Below are positions 1-6,230 of a stretch of DNA of 13,905 bases, piece after piece. Every line of letters starts with the position of its first letter. The stretch's first letter is position 1. This stretch comes from Stenocarpella maydis. Lineage: Eukaryota > Ascomycota > Sordariomycetes > Diaporthales > Diaporthaceae. The notes beneath the pieces are model-generated. The model was given only the letters and a program-made list of their open reading frames with translations, was not told the DNA's origin and did no database searches. Where the stretch lies: positions 9,344-23,248 of the forward strand of contig NQMI01000079.1 in assembly GCA_002270565.1 (NCBI GenBank), given 5' to 3'. A program made the position numbers and the translations under genes.

Positions 1-958
1 CCCAAAATTCATGCCCTAAAACGCCAAATCAATAAGGCGTATGCTATAGAAGAACAGGGCCTAGCAAGCTTCTTTCTCAGGAGTTCGAATGTATTAGGGA
101 CCGCCCTAATCGAGCCCTATGGCTCTCCCAGAGCCATTATATTGAGGAAGCTATTCGAACCTTCAACTTAGAGGATTCTAGGCCTATCTTAGTTCCTCTC
201 CAGCCAAACCTAGCCAACTTAGGCCCTATCAAATGGCCTATACTCAACCGAATCCAACACAAGCACTTTCAGGCTATAGTAGGAACCGCTATGTATTTAG
301 TTAACCAAACTAGGCCTGATATAAGCTTCCCGGTCCAGTGGATAGCCAGAGCCTTCCAAGCCATCCCAATCCAGCATTTAGTAGCTTGCCAGAACTATTT
401 AGGTACCTAAATAGCCATCGACACCTTGCTATTAGGTATTCTGCTAGGGGTCTCAAAGACTCCCTACAGAGCTCTCTCCTAGAGCCTATAGGCTATTCTG
501 ATAGCGACTATGCTGGGGATAAGGCCTCCTCTAAATCAACGTATGGGTATGTATTTACCCTAGGAGGAGGGCCCATTTCCTGGAAATCAAAGCGAGGAAG
601 CACTATAGCGTTATCAACGCTAGAGGCTGAATTTATAGGGCTTATAGAGGCTACTCGGGAAATCCAGTGGCTTCGAGGGCTCTATATAGAACTGAATAGG
701 CCTATTCCTAGGCCAACGATCCTCTATGGAGATAATACGGGCGCTATCTCCACTGCTAAGGACCCTTCACACCATCAACGAACTAAGCATACGCTTCTTA
801 GGTACCACTACCTACGTGCTGAAGTTCAGAAGGGGACCCTCGAAGTTAAATACCTCGAGACCAGTAAAATGGTAGCAGACGGGCTTACAAAAGCCCTTCC
901 AGCACCTAAATTTCAGGTGTTTCTAGGCCTACTAGGTCTGGCAGAGTTAGTGGATTAG
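1..958 (+). pseudogene. 3' end of Ty1/copia pol (reverse transcriptase end and RNase H), frameshifted
   Basis: This is the C-terminal part of a Ty1/copia polyprotein, which copies element RNA into DNA and removes the RNA strand. The first 80 bases read in frame 1 (KAYAIEEQGLASFF, the reverse transcriptase thumb). The sequence then continues in frame 3 from 81 to about 395 (LWLSQSHYIEEAI, GTAMYLVNQTRPDI) and in frame 2 from about 395 to the TAG at 956-958. That gives two frameshifts, near 78-81 and 385-400; the TAA at 408-410 lies in the abandoned frame. The last section is a well-kept RNase H domain: SDSDYAGD with a first acidic site, LSTLEAEF with the Glu, YGDNTGAI with a further Asp, HHQRTKH, then KMVADGLTKAL, the usual copia ending. 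Few RIP-type stops are present, so this copy is much fresher than the other elements here. The 5' part lies outside the window. The family call is secure; the frameshifts make this copy non-functional unless they are assembly errors. Confidence 0.93.
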
Positions 959-1119
959 AAGAGGGCCAATAGGGCCCTCTAGCCACTATTTCTTCAGTAG
1001 ATAGATTTCTTTCTATAAGGGGGGCTTTTCTTTACTTGTATTTCTCTCTCCCGTTTCCATTTTAAGAGTAAGGGTTAAATGCTATAGGCCTATTAGGCCT
1101 ATATCTTCAACAGAAGGGG
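959..1119 (+). other. copia 3' untranslated region with polypurine tract at 1112-1119
   Basis: A non-coding stretch lies between the pol stop and the LTR. Its last eight bases, AGAAGGGG at 1112-1119, are all purine and touch the TGTTAAACGG that opens the LTR. That is the position and composition of the polypurine tract that primes plus-strand DNA synthesis in LTR retrotransposons. It identifies the following repeat as the 3' LTR of this element and fixes its orientation. Confidence 0.75.
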
Positions 1120-1156
1120 TGTTAAACGGAACCGCTCAGCAGGGCGTTGGCACTTC

Positions 1157-1228
1157 CTGCAAGGAGTTACCCTAGACTTCTTGTAAGGAGTTACCCTAGA
1201 CTTCTAGTAAGGAGTTACCCTAGACTTC
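1157..1228 (+). repeat. 24-bp minisatellite in LTR copy 1, three units
   Basis: Three head-to-tail 24-bp units at 1157-1180, 1181-1204 and 1205-1228 share the core AAGGAGTTACCCTAGACTTC and differ only in their first four bases (CTGC, TTGT, TAGT). They lie about 335 bp upstream of the TATA box, in what should be U3, where tandem repeats in LTRs often act as enhancer-like binding sites. That role is inference only. Confidence 0.95.
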
Positions 1229-1561
1229 TTGCGAGTCAGGCGATTTTCGCTGAGTACGCCTAGTGCGTGCGCGACGCAAGATGAGTTTGGTGGCCGTGAG
1301 TCGATTATTTTGGCCTGCATTTGCACCTTAATTCAGACCTCTGCATTACCCTTATTTCTTACCCAAAAAGTATATAACTTAGTGCATTAGATAGCTTGAT
1401 TTCTGAAGTTTGTATGTACTTAATTTGGGCATTACCAGGGCTATGGTTGGCTGGTGGCTTGGAACCAAAGATGGTGTGTTGGAAGGGCGAATTCTCCGGC
1501 ATTTGCAAATTTGCACCAGAGCCTACCGCAGCGTGCCCAGGGGTGAGACGACGTCGGAGGG

Positions 1562-1569
1562 TATATAAG
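1562..1569 (+). promoter_or_regulatory. TATA box of LTR copy 1
   Basis: TATATAAG occurs at the same place in both LTR copies (13677-13684 in copy 2). It precedes a region likely to start the transcript (R). It is a typical RNA polymerase II LTR promoter element. Confidence 0.65.
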
Positions 1570-1571
1570 GA

Positions 1572-1587
1572 GGGCTTACAGAAGCCC
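1572..1587 (+). promoter_or_regulatory. conserved hairpin just downstream of LTR TATA box, copy 1
   Basis: GGGCTT ACAG AAGCCC forms a perfect 6-bp stem with a 4-nt loop, two bases after the TATA element. The same 16 bases occur at 13687-13702. If transcription starts upstream of it, it would lie near the RNA 5' end; a start 25-35 bp after TATA would exclude it from the RNA. Confidence 0.5.
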
Positions 1588-1742
1588 AACTTAATTCAAT
1601 ACAAAGTTGTCCAGACCATTATCAATCATCCCAATTCGCCTCAGAGCACCATACTGCGACCCTGCCGAAACACACACACGCTAAACTGAATGCTATTTTA
1701 TAGCACAAATTCATCAGAGAATTACTACGTGCTTACTATAAG

Positions 1743-2987
1743 GATTAGATGGCGGGATACCTTGGCATAAGCAAGATAATAAGGCTACTTATATGCTGCT
1801 ACTACTGGAACTCTTTACTTAAAGATGTGAAATAGTTTATTAATACTTATATAGTATACTAGCGTGCTAAAACGCCCAAGTATAAACCACTCGGCTTCCT
1901 TGTACTGCTACTGCTGCCCTTGCAACTATGGGAGGAAATCTTAATAGACTTTGTTACTAGGTTGCTATCCTTAATCAACCCACGTAATAATAAGCCCTGT
2001 GACTTAATCCTTGTAATTGTGGATTGGTTTATAAAATATATGCTCTATATTGTAATGACCTTGTAGTTAATAAGTAGCGGCCTTGCAGATATACTCATGA
2101 AGTAAGTCTTTATGATATTTGGGGTTCCTAAGGGAATTGTATTAGATAGAGGGAGTCTCTTTACTAGCTATTTTTGGTTAGAACTCTGCGCTAACTTAGG
2201 GATAAAGTGGTGCCTAAGTATTACATTCTACCTATAGATAGATGGTTAAATGGAATGATAAAACTAAAACCTTGAATATTACCTTTGCGTATATGGGAAT
2301 GTTAAATAAACTGATTGGGTGCAGCTCCTTTACTTTGTATAATTCGCGTATAATAATTTAATAATTAAAACTAGCCCTGTGTTTGCCCTGTTTGGGTATA
2401 ACCTATAAATACCTACTAATGTACCTTCCCTAAAGGAAACTAATATCCCTTAAGCAATTAGGATAAGCAAGGATATTAGATCTACATATGCTAGAATTAC
2501 GCAGTATCTATATTATACTAATGATAAGTATGCAAAATAATATAATAAGTGGTATCTAGATAAGAGATTTGCTAAGGGTAACTTGGTAATAATGTCTGCT
2601 AGGCATTTATGGTAGAAATGCAGAAGTAGCAAACTTATAGATAGATACCTAAGTCCCTTCTGCATACTTAAAACAATTAGCCCTTACAGACTTGCCTATA
2701 AGCTGGACCTCTCTATATTATATTATGTTCATAATATAATTTTAATCTCTATGCTTAAACTATTTTAGCCCTATAATGGTAAAGCACCTAAGCTATAATT
2801 AGATATTGAATTAGACTAAGGTAATATATTTGAGGTTGATACTATATTAGGGTATAGGGGATTATATTTAGTATAGTAGTACCTTATTTGCTGGAAGGGC
2901 TATAGTAGCGATAATGACTTATAGGAGCTACATTTATATGTTGCGGACAACCTAATTTATGAATATGAGGCGCAGATTAAGAAATGA
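1743..2987 (+). pseudogene. Ty3/gypsy integrase with C-terminal chromodomain, RIP-inactivated
   Basis: One frame runs from the zinc-binding domain to the TGA at 2985-2987 with no indel that I can see, but with many TAA/TAG stops. The zinc domain has lost ligands: MAGY at 1749-1760 (His to Tyr), and NTYIVY at 1842-1859 (both Cys to Tyr) followed by TAG where Gln is usual, then RAKTPKYKPLG. The catalytic core keeps Asp at 1947 (LIDFVTRL), Asp at 2145 (GIVLDRGSLF) and Glu at 2253, the last two separated by exactly 35 codons as in the D,D-35-E integrases. In the stretch before the Glu, two codons that are Gln in relatives are stops (2235, 2247). The chromodomain (2832 to about 2975) reads VDTIL, then LICWKGYSSDND, then a stop where Trp is expected. 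In chromoviruses this domain directs integration to methylated-histone heterochromatin. The element is dead as a protein source. Confidence 0.92.
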
Positions 2988-3142
2988 TGTTAGCACGCGC
3001 TAATGCCGCGCGAGAGATACGCCCAAACAGACGCAAAGAGACCTTGTATTTGGCTTAAAAAAAAAAAAACCCCCGGCACTAATACTGTGCTCGCCCACCC
3101 ACCCGCGTTTTTACTAAGGTTATCGCCCCTCAACACCCCACC
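2988..3142. other. start of the gypsy post-pol region, with a 13-A run
   Basis: Immediately after the pol stop, GC rises (GTTAGCACGCGCTAATGCCG) and RIP-like decay is weak. The bases TGTTAGCACG at 2987-2996 could themselves be an LTR start, but no matching end was found nearby. A run of 13 A followed by 5 C lies at 3057-3074. There is no convincing gene on the + strand. Confidence 0.4.
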
Positions 3143-3418
3143 TTACTCCTCCGCCTCGGCCTCAGCCTCGCTGCACTCACGCAGCACACGCACGTCGCGC
3201 GCAAGGCGCTCGAGGGCGTCGGCGCTGCGCTCGAGGGCGATGGCACCCCGGCGGACCAGGGACAGCATCTCATCATCAGCCGCGGCAACAGCAGCGGGCG
3301 CAAGCACCGAACGGGATCTAATACTGCATATTAGCAGTGCAGATGTATCAGGGGCATGGCAAAACAACTTACGGTGGTATAGGTATGGTTCCCATTGTTG
3401 TAATGGGTGCAGTAGCAA
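3143..3418 (-). CDS. hypothetical antisense ORF with amphipathic-helix C-terminus, inside the gypsy element
   Basis: This ORF is on the strand opposite to pol, stop at 3143-3145. The first 40 or so residues look unremarkable. The remainder (about residues 41-91) is Ala/Glu/Arg-rich and helical: LVRRGAIALERSADALERLA with hydrophobic residues at 3-4 spacing, then an acidic SEAEAEAEE tail. The coding stretch is distinctly GC-rich (about 3120-3320) among AT-rich neighbours and lacks RIP-type stops. I do not recognise a family. It could be an accessory antisense ORF of the retroelement, a captured host fragment or chance. The true start is unclear: a CTAATATGCAG near the middle of the antisense strand resembles a fungal intron end, so the N-terminal part may not be exon. 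The + strand ORF over the same bases (3003-3437) is Ser/Ala/Arg-rich and less protein-like. Confidence 0.3.
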   Translation of the reverse strand: MLLHPLQQWEPYLYHRKLFCHAPDTSALLICSIRSRSVLAPAAVAAADDEMLSLVRRGAIALERSADALERLARDVRVLRECSEAEAEAEE

Positions 3419-3431
3419 CCCATACCTATAC
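3377..3431. repeat. two-tier inverted repeat (12-bp outer stem, nested 6-bp hairpin)
   Basis: GTATAGGTATGG at 3377-3388 is perfectly complementary to CCATACCTATAC at 3420-3431. Between them CCCATT (3391-3396) pairs with AATGGG (3402-3407) around a 5-nt loop. The whole can fold as a long stem with a hairpin near one side of the loop. It is not a tRNA: arm lengths and invariant bases are wrong. It may be a retroelement RNA structure or a remnant of a small inverted-repeat element. Confidence 0.6.
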
Positions 3432-4476
3432 AGATGATTAGCTATACGCGCGCTATATACACACTTGGCGTTTAATAAGGGCCTACTTACCGGACTAGTA
3501 GTAGCATTAGTGGTAGGGATCTTTAAGGAGGTGGCGCATGCAGCGCGCGCACCACTCGCCTGCTGCGCGGATAGGGCCTAGGGCCTTCTTCTGTTTCTTG
3601 GTTGGCTATAATACTACATCAGCACTATAAAGGCGCAATATGAATCCACGTAATGCGCTATAAGGACACCGCAGTACTTACTAGGGGGGCAGCGCCGGCG
3701 GGAGAGGGAGGGGAATGGGGAGGCTATATGAAGAATTAGCCAACCGCAGCGCATACCTACTGTGCACGCAGCGCACACAAGGGCCTGAGTTAGGATTGAA
3801 AACTTATAGAGCTAGAGCTGGAAGCAGGGGTAGTAGAAGACATCTAATATAATAGTTAACATAAGTGTAGCGCCCACGCTGCAGTATAGTGCTGTAGTAT
3901 GAGGAAATATGGTATAAAACTAATGGTTATTGATATCTAGTGGTGACTATAATGAAGTTAGTAGAGACCTACTATCAAGCGCGCTCTATATATACTGTGC
4001 AGATAAAGGCATGGAACTTACTGTTATTGTTGTTATTACTATTATTGCTGCTGCTATTGCTATTGCTTCTATAAAAAGAAAAAGAGAGAAGAAAAGGAAG
4101 AGAGAGGGAGGTTATATATGAATGGCTATAAAGGCGTACTACTGGCATGGCGGTAATGATGCTATTTAGAATAATAGCTAACCCCCAAAGATAATAATAA
4201 GAGCGCTAATAATAAGGACTACCTTAAATAATAAGAAAATCTAGTTAGACCTCTAATTATGCCTCATTGCTACTGCAACCAATTAGCATTCCTAACCTTG
4301 AGTAATACCCAACCTAACTACTATTGTACCATACTATAATAAGAGTTGCACTATGCTCTTGGGATTGGTAATGCGCTAGATGTACCGCTATAACTCTCCG
4401 TGTATGCAGCACCTATGTAAGAGAATGGCATTAGGATATTACTCCTGGGGATAGGAGCTTGGAAGGGAGGGCAGCC
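3432..4476. other. unexplained post-pol region of the gypsy element, no supported gene
   Basis: About 1 kb of mixed composition: patches of GCGC-rich sequence (3540-3570, 3690-3720, 3750-3790), low-complexity ATT/GCT-type sequence (about 4020-4070) and a purine-rich block (about 4075-4110). A 63-codon ORF at 3930-4121 is made mostly from these simple stretches and is not accepted as a gene. GGTTGGCTA near 3600 and TAGCCAACC near 3735 form a 9-bp inverted pair of unknown meaning. Position between the pol stop and the candidate LTR suggests element-derived, non-coding or decayed accessory sequence. Confidence 0.45.
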
Positions 4477-4832
4477 TGTTAGGACCCAGGGTTGCATGCT
4501 CAGAGGAAGCGTTAAGGAAGCAGCAATACTGCTGCCTGGACCTATACTAGGCTATAAAAGGAATGACTTAGGGCTAGGAAGAATAACTTAATAACCCTTA
4601 GAATGGGTAGAGCATGAAATAAAGGCTAGTTATAACCGTGGTAAGGCTGCGTAGAGACTGTATAGCGTAGATGTGGGTCGGTTTATAAAAGGATAGCTAA
4701 GGAAGGGGATGGGAGAAGGAAGGAGGGGGGGTAATGATCAGTAGCTCCTCGCGCCCGAATATACTGCTCCCTCACTCCGCACACACTGAGCCTATGCTGC
4801 GTGCACTCATTCACTCTACTCGCAACCCTACA
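4477..4832 (+). repeat. candidate 3' LTR of the gypsy element (356 bp)
   Basis: The segment opens TGTTAGGACCC just after a purine-rich stretch (GGAAGGGAGGGCAG, 4461-4474) that could be a polypurine tract. It closes CCCTACA; the ends TGTTAGG and the complement of CCCTACA (TGTAGGG) are near-inverted, as LTR ends are. Two TATAAAA boxes lie at 4553 and 4684, the second about 150 bp before the end, a usual distance. Composition becomes normal right after 4832. No second copy exists in the window, so the call depends on end structure and position only. Confidence 0.5.
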
Positions 4833-5233
4833 CCCTGACAGGTATCGAGAGTCCGATGGCGGAGAGTTCCATCCCCATGCTTTTCAAGTGTGAGCCTATA
4901 ATCTGACTGCAGTTCCCATCCGAGCTTTTTGGGAAACCTGTGAAATCTGCTTTTGTGCAAGGCGGTTCGACAACGGATTCGTTGAATAGGACGTATTCAA
5001 CCTAAACTTCAATGCGATTAATGCCGTAGCCATCTAAGACATGATCCACGTTACAAGAGAAATGCACCAGTATAACAATCAGGGAGAAAACGGGAGCTGC
5101 GACTTCCCGGAGAACAATTTTAACTTGCACCTGTGATTCATGGACGTAATCCTTCGTATTTGGGTAGGTACACGGGTAAGTGTGGGAACAGGAAGCTAGG
5201 CGTCCTAAGAAGCAGCCTGCCTCGGGCTACGGA

Positions 5234-5240
5234 TATATAA
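5234..5240 (+). promoter_or_regulatory. possible orphan core promoter (TATA box)
   Basis: TATATAA is followed by AGTCAACACTTCAGCAGG and a C/A-rich leader, typical of fungal transcription start regions or LTR R regions. No intact gene lies downstream, so it may be the relic of a lost gene or element. Confidence 0.25.
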
Positions 5241-5584
5241 AGTCAACACTTCAGCAGGTATTACTAGCACAACTCAAACTCGACCAAAGCCGCTCTTTAG
5301 CTAAGGTGTGCCTCTGAAACTGCACTGATAGAGAGAAAGAGACGCAGAGATCAGGGGATATCGTTCCACAAGACGCCACCAGGAGCGAGCGAGGCGAAAT
5401 AAATATGCAGAAAGATACGCATTACCCGAACTTGGGTATAGAGAATGACTTACAGAAGGGCTGCGCCCAATTTTCATCACCTATCGGTAACCCAGTCAGG
5501 TAATGTAATAGAGATCATTCCATTGCTTCATTGGATGTAGGTGCAGGATCTCTTAACCGGTATTTGGGTGACACAAGCATTCGG

Positions 5585-5621
5585 TGGTCAGATTTGCAGC
5601 CATCGCGGGAAAATCTGACCA
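5585..5621. repeat. perfect 11-bp inverted repeat hairpin
   Basis: TGGTCAGATTT at 5585-5595 is perfectly complementary to AAATCTGACCA at 5611-5621, with a 15-nt loop. It stands alone in non-coding host-like sequence. Function unknown. Confidence 0.6.
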
Positions 5622-5736
5622 GCTACGTATAAACGAATGACGAGGGAGGTGTGGTGGATTTAACCCGAGGCCTCAATTTCCACGAATAAGGCTCCGGTGT
5701 GGTTGTACGACCGAAGTTCAATGTTGCAAGCGCAAA

Positions 5737-6033
5737 GTGGGATGCCCTCTGACCTCAGCTGAAATCTGTCACATGCCGCAGTTTCGCACGTTTGGGGGTG
5801 GCAAGGTCTGTGAGACCCCACTTAGGCAGAATTTGGGCCTATTTATAGCTAAATATGGAGCTTATACAAAGGATGGTACTGCAGGTGTCCCAGAATCCTC
5901 CTTCACAACATTCTTTCGTTCCCCCTCACACCCATTGTCCGCTCAGCCAGCTTCCAAAAGTCCACCATATATTGACAAAATGAGTCCCTCCTCACGCAAA
6001 AAGGTTATTGTTTTGTCCCTAGACATACGTTAA
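5737..6033 (+). CDS. hypothetical 98-codon ORF, doubtful
   Basis: This open frame runs from an ATG at 5737 to a TAA ending at 6033 in balanced-composition DNA, with no larger gene overlapping it. I see no recognised domain; the second half is Ser/Pro-rich (KSPPYIDKMSPSSRKK). It could be a gene fragment or chance. It precedes the hydrolase remnant on the same strand, but I could not link the two. Confidence 0.18.
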   Translation: MGCPLTSAEICHMPQFRTFGGGKVCETPLRQNLGLFIAKYGAYTKDGTAGVPESSFTTFFRSPSHPLSAQPASKSPPYIDKMSPSSRKKVIVLSLDIR

Positions 6034-6227
6034 TTTAATTCCAATAGCTGATAAATCCATACCCAGGTAACATACCTCAAACCATTGTTGCAGGCCAAAC
6101 AGCCGTCGTATAAATTCGTGATCTCACCCCGCAAACCCGCTAAATTTCCCGAGTTATTACAGACTGTTACTAATTCCCATATAAACTTATCATCACGCAT
6201 CCATTCAAGAATGCGAGATTGAAACAT
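6030..6227 (-). CDS. hypothetical 65-codon ORF or exon fragment, doubtful
   Basis: This minus-strand ORF has plausible protein composition: an acidic/aromatic start (ILEWMRDDKFIWELV), then ITNLYDGCLACNNGL. Right after that comes GGTATGT, a good fungal 5' splice site (around 6080 on the + strand), so the last codons could be intron. I do not recognise it. It sits just upstream of, and opposite to, the hydrolase remnant. Overlap in noisy pseudogene DNA makes chance quite possible. Confidence 0.22.
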   Translation of the reverse strand: MFQSRILEWMRDDKFIWELVTVCNNSGNLAGLRGEITNLYDGCLACNNGLRYVTWVWIYQLLELN

Positions 6228-6230
6228 CTT

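Larger units (their letters stand above)
1120..1716 (+). repeat. 3' LTR of copia element A (copy 1, 597 bp)
   Basis: This segment recurs at 13165-13831. It begins TGTTAAACGG and ends TTCATCA, giving the TG...CA ends of an LTR, and it follows a polypurine tract. Inside are three 24-bp tandem units (1157-1228), a TGCGT/ACGCA hairpin (1264-1278), a 12-bp palindrome TGCAAATTTGCA (1504-1515), a TATA box (1562) and a GGGCTT/AAGCCC hairpin (1572-1587). After CA both copies also share GAG, so the exact 3' border could be 1719. ORFs of 76 and 97 codons inside the LTR cross its promoter and are not considered genes. Copy 1 has somewhat different point changes from copy 2 and three fewer repeat units. 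Confidence 0.88.
1717..4832 (+). mobile_element. 3' half of a RIP-degraded Ty3/gypsy chromovirus
   Basis: This element contains integrase and chromodomain coding sequence (1743-2987), about 1.5 kb of non-pol sequence, and a candidate 3' LTR (4477-4832). Its 5' half (LTR, gag, protease, reverse transcriptase) is absent. The copia LTR joins directly upstream, close to the integrase zinc-binding domain, so the missing half should lie beyond the younger copia insertion, outside the window. Base composition turns normal at 4833, which agrees with the proposed end. The outer limits rest on the LTR call and are less certain than the pol call. Confidence 0.75.
4833..5736. other. ordinary-composition, host-like region without a supported gene
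   Basis: Base composition is balanced and RIP-type decay is little seen. All frames are broken into short ORFs; an ATG at 5405 opens only about 32 codons. A TATATAA at 5234-5240 followed by a CA-rich stretch (CACAACTCAAACTCGACC) looks like a fungal core promoter and leader, but no coding sequence follows. It is probably old intergenic or decayed host sequence between two retroelements. Confidence 0.5.

Noticed and set aside
1396..1689. 97-codon ORF in LTR copy 1, with an 85-codon counterpart at 13547-13804 sharing most residues and the same stop
   Set aside because: Conservation is explained by the LTR being a repeat. The ORF spans the TATA box, so normal LTR transcripts would not include its start, and substitutions do not favour synonymous sites by eye.
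2987..3142. TGTTAGCACGCGC considered as the start of the gypsy 3' LTR
   Set aside because: No polypurine tract directly precedes it and no matching TATA/CA end was found at a usual distance. The segment at 4477-4832 has better LTR ends. Not fully excluded.
3377..3431. Inverted repeat considered as a tRNA gene
   Set aside because: No T-arm GTTCGA-type motif, arm lengths do not fit and there is no plausible anticodon arm. No tRNA or rRNA gene was found elsewhere by eye.
3003..3437. 144-codon + strand ORF
   Set aside because: Ser/Ala/Arg-rich translation of a GC-rich stretch plus a homopolymer A run; the opposite strand gives a more protein-like helix.
3930..4121. 63-codon ORF with a hydrophobic segment and basic tail
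   Set aside because: It derives from simple ATT/GCT-like repeats and a purine-rich run. The apparent membrane segment is an artefact of low complexity.
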